Source of the DNA: DATKPA01 sp051955985
GTDB taxonomy: Bacteria; Planctomycetota; Phycisphaerae; WQYP01
Length of the DNA stretch: 64,000 nucleotides
NCBI GenBank assembly: GCA_051955985.1
Contig: JBQCGD010000167.1
Coordinates: 1-64,000 of the forward strand
Direction of reading: 5' to 3'
The notes under the pieces are model-generated. The model worked only from the letters and a program-made list of their open reading frames with translations. It ran no database searches and was not told the origin of the DNA. Both the position numbers and the translations under genes were made by a program. Below, one piece after another: positions 52,425 to 61,137 of the stretch; the stretch's first letter is position 1, and every line of letters begins with the position of its first letter.

Positions 52425-53979
52425 GTTTTGTCAAACGTCCAAATACTCTCATTCCCGGCCGCTTAGCATTCGGCATGAGGTCGCGAATGACGGAGGGCAA
52501 TATCCAAGCGGCCATGCACAGCCACAGTAAGGCCCCAATCGTGCTCGCAAGGTACGGTTCGTATGCCGACTGGTTGATATGCAGGCACCAGAACAATCCG
52601 GCATACGTCACTGCCGAAAAGATTGCAAGACCCGAGAAGAAGGCGTCTTGTCGCAGTACACCGACTCCGTGTTGGCGTATCTGAATTGCCTGCACCAATT
52701 CACCGGCCGCGGTGCCGAGGGCGTAACCAATGATAAAGCCCCCGATACCGAACCATGTAAATCCCGCGATAGCCGCGACAATCGTCACCACTGCGTTGAC
52801 AAGATTTCCCAACGCGACGGATTTACTATCACCGAACGCCAAAAGGGCATATCCGGTGCTTGCATTCATGACGGTTATCCAGCATGAAAAGGCCAGAAGC
52901 TGCGCCATCCAGCCCGCCGCTGCATACCTCGAATCATATAGCAGATGAAAGAATGCGGGTGCGGCCGCGAGCACCGCCAAGCAAAGCAATAATCCGATAC
53001 GCAGGAGCAAACCCCGCGAGCGTTGCAATGCGTGATGAATCTGTTCCGGCTTCTCACGAAGCCTTTCCGCCAAGACGGGAAACAGCACAAGTGATGCCAC
53101 CTGTTGAGCCAAGTCCTTCGGCAAGCTGGCGAGCGTCAAGGATATGCTATACACACCCAACAAGGCGAAGGGCACGAGCTTTCCTAACATCAGCTTATCG
53201 AGTTGCATCGCAAAGAACGTCAACAGTGTCGATGCAAATATCCATTTACCGAAGTGAACCAGTTCCGCCACAGCTTCCTTTTCCCAGCGGAGTCGATGAC
53301 GCTCGCCGGGAAGAAGTGTATTGCCGAGGATGAGGGTAAAAGAAGTTCCGGCGAGACCGCCTATCACAAGGGCCCAAACGCTCCGCAGCCACCATGCCGC
53401 CAGCGTCATAGTAACCAGATTCAGCACCTCCGCCCCGATGGCGATCATCGTTAATCGGGCTCGGTTCATGTCCCGGTCGTGGACTGCCCACGCAGTAGTA
53501 TTGAAGCTGGAGATCACGATGCTGAAGCCACCCACTGGAAGCAACCACAGCAGCGATTGCTCGTGGTAAAACAGTGACGCGGGCCACGCCAGAAGGCAGC
53601 ACATCAACCAAAGCGCAAATCCGCGAACGATTTGGACTGTCCAAGCAGTCTGAAGAAAACGTTCCTCGTTTCCGCGCGGGCTCTTGATGATCGAGGGGAT
53701 GATTCCGACGTCCGAACACATCTGGAGTCCCTGCATGACCACAGACACCAAAGCCATCAAACCAAATGCCTTGGGGAAGAGCAGGCGTGTCAGGATGATG
53801 CTCCGCAAGAGTTGTAGCGCCATTCCGACGAATTTTGTACTGATGACCCAGGCGGAGGCGTGGAGGGCTCGCCGCCGGAGCGACTCGCCGTTCTTCGGCA
53901 CCTCGGCCGCAGCTTCGAGATCCTGTGAGATGACGGCGGGCGTCTCAGGGTCGTCCAACGATATGCTATCCGGCGGCAT
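52411..53979 (-). CDS. Polysaccharide flippase of the MOP/Wzx type
   Basis: 522 residues, about 12-14 membrane helices after a 35-residue cytoplasmic start. The family entry block RRRALHASAWVISTKFVGMA and LRSIILTRLLFPKAFGLMA is characteristic of the RfbX/WzxC-like group. It moves lipid-linked repeat units across the inner membrane for Wzy. GGAG lies four bases before the ATG at 53979; the long frame upstream of this falls inside the next gene. It overlaps that gene by 14 bases. Confidence 0.9.
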   Translation of the reverse strand: MPPDSISLDDPETPAVISQDLEAAAEVPKNGESLRRRALHASAWVISTKFVGMALQLLRSIILTRLLFPKAFGLMALVSVVMQGLQMCSDVGIIPSIIKSPRGNEERFLQTAWTVQIVRGFALWLMCCLLAWPASLFYHEQSLLWLLPVGGFSIVISSFNTTAWAVHDRDMNRARLTMIAIGAEVLNLVTMTLAAWWLRSVWALVIGGLAGTSFTLILGNTLLPGERHRLRWEKEAVAELVHFGKWIFASTLLTFFAMQLDKLMLGKLVPFALLGVYSISLTLASLPKDLAQQVASLVLFPVLAERLREKPEQIHHALQRSRGLLLRIGLLLCLAVLAAAPAFFHLLYDSRYAAAGWMAQLLAFSCWITVMNASTGYALLAFGDSKSVALGNLVNAVVTIVAAIAGFTWFGIGGFIIGYALGTAAGELVQAIQIRQHGVGVLRQDAFFSGLAIFSAVTYAGLFWCLHINQSAYEPYLASTIGALLWLCMAAWILPSVIRDLMPNAKRPGMRVFGRLTKREAV

Positions 53980-55081
53980 AAAACTCCATTGCTTGGTGCG
54001 CCATAGCCGAGAGACTAAATCTCGCCAAAGCGCGTTCCCTTGCCGCAGCACCGAGTCGCCGACGAAGCGGGACGTCAGTGAGCAACCGCCGTAGGGCGGC
54101 GGCCAACGCCTCTTCGTTCTTAGGCGGGATGAGAAGGCCAGTCTTCTCGTGTTCGATTGCCTGCGCCGTATCTCCCACGTTTGTCGCCACAATGGCCAAA
54201 CCGGCCATCATCTGTTCGAGAAGAGCCAAACTTAGCCCCTCGGTATGAGACGTCTGTACGCCTATTTCAGCTTGGTCCATAAGTGCGTACATTCGATCGT
54301 CAGGTACATATCCGGGCGTCAGCACCGTATCTTGAAGGCGACTGGATTCGACCAACGAACGCAATTCTTGCCAGTACCACTCTGTTCTGGCCGCCGGCTT
54401 TCCCGCAACGCAAACTTGAAAACGTAAACCTTCGCTGCGTAACTTGGCAGCGACTCCCGCGAGAATCAGCGGGTCCTTGGGGGGCACAATGCGCCCGCAC
54501 CAGAAAACCAACGGCAGGTCACTGGAGGGCCCTTTTACGACATCACGAGCGGGAACGCCGGCGTGTAACACTCCAACGCGTTCGGCTCCTACGCCTTCTC
54601 GCAGCCTATCAGCAACTTGTTGCGACGATCCGACCAGCACATCGCAACGCTGTGCGGACCATATGGCAAGCCTCCGCGTCAGTCCTCCCTTGGGGAGAAC
54701 CTGCCCCGAGTCCTGCCAAGCAAAGACGATTTTCGGGCGGGGGCGCATCGCACGCGTCGCCAGCACCACTAGGGGAAGGCATCCGGATCCATGTACGTGG
54801 AGGACCCCGATGTTTTCGCGTTTGATTAACTGCCTTAGTCGCAACATTGCCCATAAGGCGGGGACAGCGCCCCGTCCTGCCCGAAGCTCACATATTGTAA
54901 CGGCGCCTGGCAGATCGTCTGAGGCGACCTCCGCTTTGCGTACGGCCACCGCCAGGGATGGCACGCCTTTATGTGCCAGAGCGACGGCCAGGTTCAATGC
55001 CATGCGTTCAACACCGCCCCATCCGAGGCTCCCCACTACCTGTGCCACCAAAGTTTCAGATTCCGATGCCTCAGCGGCCAT
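53966..55081 (-). CDS. Family 4 glycosyltransferase (GT-B)
   Basis: 371 residues. The N-terminal motif VGSLGWGGVERMALNLAVAL and the C-terminal ALMDQAEIGVQTSHTEGLSL with LLEQMMAGLAIVATNVG are those of GT4 enzymes with the E-x7-E pair. LVFWCGRIVPPKDPLILAGV is the linker block. The ATG at 55081 overlaps the preceding nucleotidyltransferase gene by 11 bases; the longer frame from 55156 is rejected for this reason. Confidence 0.9.
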   Translation of the reverse strand: MAAEASESETLVAQVVGSLGWGGVERMALNLAVALAHKGVPSLAVAVRKAEVASDDLPGAVTICELRAGRGAVPALWAMLRLRQLIKRENIGVLHVHGSGCLPLVVLATRAMRPRPKIVFAWQDSGQVLPKGGLTRRLAIWSAQRCDVLVGSSQQVADRLREGVGAERVGVLHAGVPARDVVKGPSSDLPLVFWCGRIVPPKDPLILAGVAAKLRSEGLRFQVCVAGKPAARTEWYWQELRSLVESSRLQDTVLTPGYVPDDRMYALMDQAEIGVQTSHTEGLSLALLEQMMAGLAIVATNVGDTAQAIEHEKTGLLIPPKNEEALAAALRRLLTDVPLRRRLGAAARERALARFSLSAMAHQAMEFYAAG

Positions 55082-55811
55082 GCGAGCTCTCAGCGTCGGG
55101 CAGGAATCGCTTTCGATGCATGTGGAACTGCTCCGTTGCCACCTGATAATCCTCATGCCTACCTATATCCAACCACAGTCCTTGGTACGGATAGACCTTC
55201 ACCGCCTGATTGCGGGCGAGCATATCACACATCAAATTGTCGAAGCCATAGTGCACATTTGGCGGGATGACTTCGATGATCGCTCGATTATAGACGTAAA
55301 TGCCCATACTGCATGCATAGCTATTTGTCGGCTTCTCGCGGAATGCAGTCATACGGCGTTCTGTGTCATACTCCAGCACTCCGAGCGACACCTGCACATC
55401 CCGTCGATATGTTGCCACGGTCGCCAGTTGCTTACCTTGTGCGTGGTAGTCAAAAAGTGCCCCGTAGTCTATGTCGGTCAGCAGATCTCCATTCATAACG
55501 ATAAATGATTCACTGAGCCCCTCTATCCGGCGAACGGGGCCAATCGTGCCCAGAGGCTCGTCTTCAATAGCATACCGGATATTCATACCAATCTTGCTGC
55601 CATCGCCGAAGAAGGCCATGATCAGCTCTGCCAAATATCCGACAGAGATCACCACATTTCTAAATCCATAGTAACGTAGTTGTGATAGCACAATCTGGAG
55701 AATCGGCATCTCTCCAACCGGCATTAGCGGCTTCGGCAACACTGTGGTATAGGGCGCCAAGCGGGTTCCTTTACCCCCGGCCAGAATCACGACCGTTGCA
55801 TTTCGAGTCAT
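55071..55811 (-). CDS. Sugar-1-phosphate nucleotidyltransferase
   Basis: 246 residues. An intact nucleotide-binding loop (VVILAGGKGTRLAPYTTVLP followed by KPLMP), the sugar site NGDLLTDIDY, and GLWLDIGRHEDY near the end. This short form (no beta-helix) is found in exopolysaccharide loci next to SDR enzymes, as a mannose-1-phosphate guanylyltransferase-like or LegB-partner enzyme; the base and sugar are not determined. It overlaps the SDR gene upstream by four bases (ATGA). It contrasts with the degenerate homologue at 38210-39151. Confidence 0.9.
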   Translation of the reverse strand: MTRNATVVILAGGKGTRLAPYTTVLPKPLMPVGEMPILQIVLSQLRYYGFRNVVISVGYLAELIMAFFGDGSKIGMNIRYAIEDEPLGTIGPVRRIEGLSESFIVMNGDLLTDIDYGALFDYHAQGKQLATVATYRRDVQVSLGVLEYDTERRMTAFREKPTNSYACSMGIYVYNRAIIEVIPPNVHYGFDNLMCDMLARNQAVKVYPYQGLWLDIGRHEDYQVATEQFHMHRKRFLPDAESSHGR

Positions 55812-56800
55812 ATCGAATATTCCTCAGGTTGGAACCGTTCTGGATGCTCTTGGACGAATTGCGCGACGCGTTTCAACCCTTCTTTAAGTTCAATCTTTGG
55901 TGACCATCCGCAACGTTCGCGTGCAGCGGACCAGTCGCATATGAGGGCCATCACTTCGCTGCGCTCCGGACGTTTTCGTTGCTCGTCCACGGATATCTCC
56001 ACATGACGACCAACGACCTCCATCGCCATCTGAGCAACATCACCAACCGTCACGGCATGGCCTGTTCCGAGATTCGTCACTTTTCCGACACATTTCTCAG
56101 AGCGCGCGATGGCTACAAAACCTCGCACCGTATCCTCAACAAAAAGAAAATCGCGCACGGGATCAATCGACCCGAGCTTCAGCTTCGGTACGCCGCGCAA
56201 TAACTGCGAGAGGATCGTCGGAATAACCGCACGGGCCGACTGGCGAGGACCATAGGTGTTGAACGGCCTACAGGTCGCAACTGGAAGGTCCATAGAGCAG
56301 TAGTAACTCTCAGCAATTTTGTCGGCGCCTATTTTGCTGGCCGCGTAGGGCGACTGTGCTTGGAGCGCGTGTTGCTCGCTAATGGATGGTGCCTGGGCTG
56401 TACCATAAGTCTCGCTCGTTGAGGTATGGACCACCCGACTCACCCGCGCTCGCCGGGCGGCCTCGCAGATATTGAGAGTGCCCTGCACATTTGTGGCAAC
56501 ATACGAGGCGGGAGCGCGGTAGCTATAAGGAATGGGAATTAGCGCCGCGAGATGGAATACAATGTTCTGACCCTCCATGATGTTCTGAACAAAGAATGGG
56601 TCACATATATCGCCTCTCGACAGCGTCACGTTGCGCAATATATCTTTCGGAACGAACTCGAGATTTCCAAGATCAGGCCGAGAATCATAGTGCAGAAGCG
56701 CCGTTACCTTTGCGCCTATCGCCACGAGATGCTCTGTCAAATGCGAGGCAATAAAACCTCCCGCACCAGTTACCAGGACTTTTGCGCCTGTCAATTCCAA
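55808..56800 (-). CDS. SDR NDP-sugar 4,6-dehydratase/epimerase, LegB-like
   Basis: 330 residues. VLVTGAGGFIASHLTEHLVA, FHLAALIPIPYSYRAPASYV, VVHTSTSETYG and QSPYAASKIGADKIAES follow the LegB-like (UDP-GlcNAc 4,6-dehydratase) pattern, ending NTYGPRQSARAVIPTI. The rest of the legionaminic pathway is not in the window, so the product sugar is open. No ATG lies at the right place; a TTG at 56800 with AAAGGTG six bases upstream gives a normal length and a ten-base gap to the upstream gene, and was chosen. Confidence 0.88.
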   Translation of the reverse strand: MELTGAKVLVTGAGGFIASHLTEHLVAIGAKVTALLHYDSRPDLGNLEFVPKDILRNVTLSRGDICDPFFVQNIMEGQNIVFHLAALIPIPYSYRAPASYVATNVQGTLNICEAARRARVSRVVHTSTSETYGTAQAPSISEQHALQAQSPYAASKIGADKIAESYYCSMDLPVATCRPFNTYGPRQSARAVIPTILSQLLRGVPKLKLGSIDPVRDFLFVEDTVRGFVAIARSEKCVGKVTNLGTGHAVTVGDVAQMAMEVVGRHVEISVDEQRKRPERSEVMALICDWSAARERCGWSPKIELKEGLKRVAQFVQEHPERFQPEEYSI

Positions 56801-56810
56801 AATTACACCT

Positions 56811-57716
56811 TTACCTTTCCGTATGCACTCGCGTTGAGTGGTGCACCCACATGTCACGCATGCTCTGGTAGCTACTGATTTTGCAAAGAGTACCCTCGCC
56901 ACAGATCTGCCGTAAAGTCCGTGGAATTCCCACTATCCGCGAAGGCTTAGTTGAGGGCTCAAAGCGAAATCGGACCGGCGATCCCACTGCAGCCGCCAAT
57001 TCGCCTGCCAGTGCGGCGATGCTCGTGCCGATGCCGGAGCAAATGTTCACCGGGATTCGCTGCGGCTCTTTTTCCAGTTCGCTTCCGACGATCCGTACGA
57101 GGCGTGCGACATCTCGCACATCGAGGAAATCGCGAACGCTCTCCGGATCCGACACGGTTAGTTCAGCAACACCAGCAGCGATCCTCTCAAAGAAGCGTCC
57201 GACCATCGCACCTCCAACTAGCGCCGGGCTTTGTCCGGGACCCAGGGTGTTGAAAACGCGCACTCGCAGGACATCTAGCCCGTGCTTTACAGCGAGGTCA
57301 CGCGCCAGCATTGACTGTTGTAACTTCGAAACGCCGTAAGGGCTATTTGGATGACCGTTCTCAGCCTCTTCGACCATCCCGGCTGACGCCGCAGATACTC
57401 CGAATTCCGCCGCCGAACCGATAAGCACCACCCGGGTGTACGGTGAGCACTTGGCCACGGCTGCTAATAGCATCTCTGTGCTGTCCACATTGGCTGCGCG
57501 AAGCTGCGATTCCTCATGATTGCCGTAAAGCCCCCCCGCGTGCACAATCAGCCGTGGCTGACTTTTGGCCAAGCGCTCAGCGGCACCAGAGGCAAGCAGG
57601 TCGCATCCTTCCCGCCGATCAAAAGATTCGCTCGCCCAACCGCTGCGTGAGAACTCCGTCATTAATGACCGCCCAAGGAAACCGCATCCTCCGATTATGA
57701 CCGCGCGCTGCATCAT
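56811..57716 (-). CDS. SDR NAD-dependent epimerase/reductase
   Basis: 301 residues. The Rossmann motif IIGGCGFLGRSL, the LIGSAAEFG serine block and the SPYGVSKLQQ YxxxK pair are present. The sequence resembles reductases that convert 4-keto-6-deoxy sugars, such as the GDP-6-deoxy-lyxo-hexulose reductase group. Together with the LegB-like enzyme and the nucleotidyltransferase it forms a three-gene set for one deoxy-sugar nucleotide. The final 25 residues (SYQSMRDMWVHHSTRVHTER in part) look unrelated to the family and may be a read-on extension. Confidence 0.85.
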   Translation of the reverse strand: MMQRAVIIGGCGFLGRSLMTEFSRSGWASESFDRREGCDLLASGAAERLAKSQPRLIVHAGGLYGNHEESQLRAANVDSTEMLLAAVAKCSPYTRVVLIGSAAEFGVSAASAGMVEEAENGHPNSPYGVSKLQQSMLARDLAVKHGLDVLRVRVFNTLGPGQSPALVGGAMVGRFFERIAAGVAELTVSDPESVRDFLDVRDVARLVRIVGSELEKEPQRIPVNICSGIGTSIAALAGELAAAVGSPVRFRFEPSTKPSRIVGIPRTLRQICGEGTLCKISSYQSMRDMWVHHSTRVHTER

Positions 57717-57759
57717 CTATCCGACACGGCTCCCAACCAACTTAGGAAAATCTCCCTAT

Positions 57760-58902
57760 TCATCGCTTCGCCGCCTCGTCCAGGAGGGGCATCCGGGCAG
57801 TTAAATGCGGAGGATTGCCCGGGCCGCCATCTACAGCCACGAGATCGCAACGCCCAAAGCGAAGAAGAAACCTGGCAAATGCCTCAAGAAAGGCATTGAC
57901 CTCGGGACGGCAACTCCCGTGTAGTCCCCCCTCCATCGCTCTCACATCCTCCGACAGCACGTTGGCGCAAGTCGGATCAGTGTTGCTGAAGTCGACTTTG
58001 CAATTGTCGACCGAAAGCACGGAGGAACGAGCGCCATTCATCGCGAAGGTAGCCTCCCGCAAATGTGCCTCGGCACCAGCAAGATACTCCAGATACCACA
58101 AATAATGGAGACGCCAGACGATCTTTGGATTTTGCCCCTTGATAAACTGGAGATAGGTGCTGCATAGATTTTTGCCATGACAGAAGGCGTTTTCCAACGG
58201 CATCGCGGAGAGTGCTCGTCTGGGGGACAGCGCCTCGATATGGGAGAACGGGTCCAGATGCAGCAACCGTCCATTGAGCCGGTGCAGGCCGTGGAAGCAA
58301 TCGCCCGGACTGTATAAACTGCGCAGCCGCTCCACATCAATTCCAAGAGCCCAAGTCCCAATTATGCAGTCGCTTTCATTGAGGCCGTCGAAGGTAGATA
58401 ACTCATGACCACAAAAGTGTAGACTTTCCTTTCGCATTTTTTCGATAATTCGCACGAAGTAGTCCGAGACCAGCGGGTACAGATCAAAATCGTGTAGAAC
58501 GGCAAATCGGGTTCGGCAGGCGCGGAGTCCCATCACGCACGACATCGCGTGATAGAACGCTGCCGAATGCACCCGCCGCAGAAGCGCTCCTGCAACGTCA
58601 TCATGATAGCCAAACCGCAGTGGGAGTTTCGGAAAACGATTTATCACGTCGGCCATTAGATGTTCGGCTCGTACGTGGCGCGTTCGGTCGAAAATAACGT
58701 GTATATCAACAATGCCGCAAAGATCGAGCTTGTCGAGAAACAGGAGGCTTGTAGGAAGCAGATGCCGGAGGTCCCACGGTACGGGCAAAATGATGCTGTA
58801 GCCGTCCAGCGGTTGCTGAAGGGGCTGCCAGCGTACGAGCGAGCGCAGCGCCAGTTTGATGCTCTCGCGCACAACGTGGCCGCGGTAGCGTTTAAGGTTC
58901 AT
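57760..58902 (-). CDS. Unknown polysaccharide-locus protein, possibly GT-A glycosyltransferase-like
   Basis: 380 residues, no signal peptide or clear membrane helix. YSIILPVPWDLRHLLPTSLL and later FAVLHDFDLYPLVSDYF could be a GT-A core with a DxD metal site at DFD (about residue 150); GLNESDCIIGTWALGIDVER follows. No named family could be assigned. The ATG at 58902 overlaps the FkbM gene by 11 bases. Context between a methyltransferase and a sugar reductase supports a role in sugar assembly, but this is inference. Confidence 0.6.
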   Translation of the reverse strand: MNLKRYRGHVVRESIKLALRSLVRWQPLQQPLDGYSIILPVPWDLRHLLPTSLLFLDKLDLCGIVDIHVIFDRTRHVRAEHLMADVINRFPKLPLRFGYHDDVAGALLRRVHSAAFYHAMSCVMGLRACRTRFAVLHDFDLYPLVSDYFVRIIEKMRKESLHFCGHELSTFDGLNESDCIIGTWALGIDVERLRSLYSPGDCFHGLHRLNGRLLHLDPFSHIEALSPRRALSAMPLENAFCHGKNLCSTYLQFIKGQNPKIVWRLHYLWYLEYLAGAEAHLREATFAMNGARSSVLSVDNCKVDFSNTDPTCANVLSEDVRAMEGGLHGSCRPEVNAFLEAFARFLLRFGRCDLVAVDGGPGNPPHLTARMPLLDEAAKR

Positions 58903-59695
58903 GATTCTGCACCGTGGGTAGGTTCCGGCGGGCATACAGGGGAATCGTCGGTGTAACCGCGAAGCCGAGTTCGGCAAGCCGTTCGATGAGCTGCGATGGG
59001 CTACGCCCCGGTAGGTTATGCACTTCCATCGCTATTTGCCGTATCCTCTTCGCTGTCGCCGCGCTCATGTTTTCAAACATCTCGTACTCGGCCCCCTCGC
59101 AATCCACTTTCAATAGATCTACGGCGTCCAAGCCGTACTCGTCCAACATCCCCTCGATGGTGATCGCCGGCACAGTGACCGATTGATGCGCACCTGGCAA
59201 TTGCTCAGCGGCAACACACGTAGAATGATAAATCGATACGTTCGACACGTTCAGCAAAACCGTCCCTGCGCGAGCCGCAACGGCCGCATTTACTGGCGTC
59301 ACATGCGACAATTGGTTCGTGCGTATATTATCAACCAGGATTCGATAGGTAGCGGGCTCGGGCTCCAGGCAGATGACCCGACCTTTGGGGCCAACGATTG
59401 TCGCTGCCGTAAGTGCAAACGTGCCGATGTTCGCACCAATGTCGATTACAGTGGATCCCGGTCCGATGGCGGCGCCATGTCGAAGGTAATCGCGACGCAC
59501 CATGTTTTCGTACAGTGCATAGCGCTCGCCCGTGCGTGGGCGGATCGTCAGCCTTAGTCCATTCCTCATCCGCGCAACGTAAGGTTTGCGACGCAGGCGC
59601 AACAAGTCGGCCGTGAGCAACCATGGGGTACACGTCTCTCGTGCAAAGCCGCGTACCTGATCGTACCACAAACCCAGTTCTTTAAGCTTTCTCAC
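58892..59695 (-). CDS. FkbM-family methyltransferase
   Basis: 267 residues. SAM-binding motif I STVIDIGANIGTFALTAA (about residue 75), VICLEPEPATYRIL, and the family block LLKVDCEGAEYEMFENM. Such enzymes methylate hydroxyl groups of sugars in surface polysaccharides. The start is uncertain: a GTG at 59695 with AAGG upstream was chosen because it lies after the preceding gene; the frame stays open to an ATG at 59812, which would overlap that gene by 73 bases. Confidence 0.82.
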   Translation of the reverse strand: MRKLKELGLWYDQVRGFARETCTPWLLTADLLRLRRKPYVARMRNGLRLTIRPRTGERYALYENMVRRDYLRHGAAIGPGSTVIDIGANIGTFALTAATIVGPKGRVICLEPEPATYRILVDNIRTNQLSHVTPVNAAVAARAGTVLLNVSNVSIYHSTCVAAEQLPGAHQSVTVPAITIEGMLDEYGLDAVDLLKVDCEGAEYEMFENMSAATAKRIRQIAMEVHNLPGRSPSQLIERLAELGFAVTPTIPLYARRNLPTVQNHEP

Positions 59696-59739
59696 GGCTC
59701 GGCCCTTCGCCTTGTAAGATGCGTGTCGTAGTTCGATTT

Positions 59740-60924
59740 CTAGCGCGATGCGCCTGGTAAAAAATGGCTTAATTTGGGCTCGGGCAGTGATGGAGTAACA
59801 GCCCCATCCCACATTTTTTTGTTTTTGGAAGGCGAGAAACGATGCTTGAGTTGCAGGAACCGGCTCTCATAGTATCTGTAACTCAGACCGGCCAAAGCGC
59901 ATGTAATCAACACCGATAGTGCGAACTTTACCCAAATGATATGTACATGCACGACAGCCAACATTTTTTCAGCCGCATGGACGCCGATCATATGCATCAG
60001 ATACATCCCGTAGCTGATCGCGCCTACTGCGGCTAACGGTCGCCAATGCAAGAGAGGCGCTAGCACATGGTCCTCACGAATGACGCAGGTTGTGATGAGA
60101 AAGGTCATTGGAAATGCGACCACATCCCTTAACGGACCGTCCGGATCAATGGTCCACGACAATACGAGTAGGACAATCGCAGCGGCAACTAAGCTGCTCC
60201 ACTTGCGTCCAAGGAACTTATAGGCGATTTCATAACCGCGACGTGAATGTAAAACTAAAGCCGCAATAACTCCAAAGGCAATAGGCGATGCGATGCTGGT
60301 TATGATTCTCCGAGTCTGAAATGACACGTTAATAAGGCCGAATGCAAACACCTGGTCGAGCAGGATGAGGCAAATGGGAACAAGACACAACGATCGCCGC
60401 CACCCAAACCGCACGACCGACGGCCACACTAGATAAAACTGCTCCTCTGCCGCCAACGACCATGCGAAGGCGAAGATAAGTCGTGCACCCTTCGGAGCCG
60501 TCATAAACATGTTGGCCGTGTATGTGATGAAACAAGGCAAATTTCGCCAAAAAGCAATTCCGGACGGTGATCGAGGCTCAGCGAAACCCACCGCTGCGAC
60601 CCAGAGCAGCAACACGGTGTAGTAGAGAGGGAAAATACGAAGAGAGCGACGAATGTAAAACAGTTTCAGTGAAACATTTCCGTATGTATCCCGCTCGCGC
60701 AGAAGCAGTGTCGTTATAAGAAAACCACTAATTATAAAGAATAGATCCACCCCAATATACCCCTTTCCGAGGACATTCAGCCACGGATATTTGACATAGC
60801 GAGTCAGGCATACGTGGTACCAGATCACGCCGATAATGCTGACGGCGCGCAGCCCATCAAGTGAACCAAAATACTTGACGGCTTGGAAGGATTCGTAAGC
60901 CGTCGGGCGCTTTAGCGTTTCCAC
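59740..60924 (-). CDS. Membrane acyltransferase, family 3 (OafA-like), copy C
   Basis: 394 residues, about ten helices. YFGSLDGLRAVSIIGVIWYH has the catalytic His, GYIGVDLFFIISGFLITTLL and RRSLRIFPLYYTVLLL are the other signatures. A GTG start has GGAAGGG upstream. It is the first recognisable gene of the distal part of the cluster; 212 bases without features separate it from the beta-helix protein gene. Confidence 0.92.
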   Translation of the reverse strand: METLKRPTAYESFQAVKYFGSLDGLRAVSIIGVIWYHVCLTRYVKYPWLNVLGKGYIGVDLFFIISGFLITTLLLRERDTYGNVSLKLFYIRRSLRIFPLYYTVLLLWVAAVGFAEPRSPSGIAFWRNLPCFITYTANMFMTAPKGARLIFAFAWSLAAEEQFYLVWPSVVRFGWRRSLCLVPICLILLDQVFAFGLINVSFQTRRIITSIASPIAFGVIAALVLHSRRGYEIAYKFLGRKWSSLVAAAIVLLVLSWTIDPDGPLRDVVAFPMTFLITTCVIREDHVLAPLLHWRPLAAVGAISYGMYLMHMIGVHAAEKMLAVVHVHIIWVKFALSVLITCALAGLSYRYYESRFLQLKHRFSPSKNKKMWDGAVTPSLPEPKLSHFLPGASR

Positions 60925-61137
60925 AGGGAGTCCCTTCCGGAACTTGATACGGCTAAGCTCGATTCACGACCGCAAATGGAAGCATCTTGACAAGCAGATC
61001 CCCGCAACAAACCCGGATTTCCTGGAGCAAGGCCGCGTCTCTTCACCAATCAAAGGGTGAGAAGTCCATGTGTTGGCGAAGACATTCCATTTTCCAAAAA
61101 GGGCACGGTATGTCCCGGTTGACCGCCTGTTCACCCG

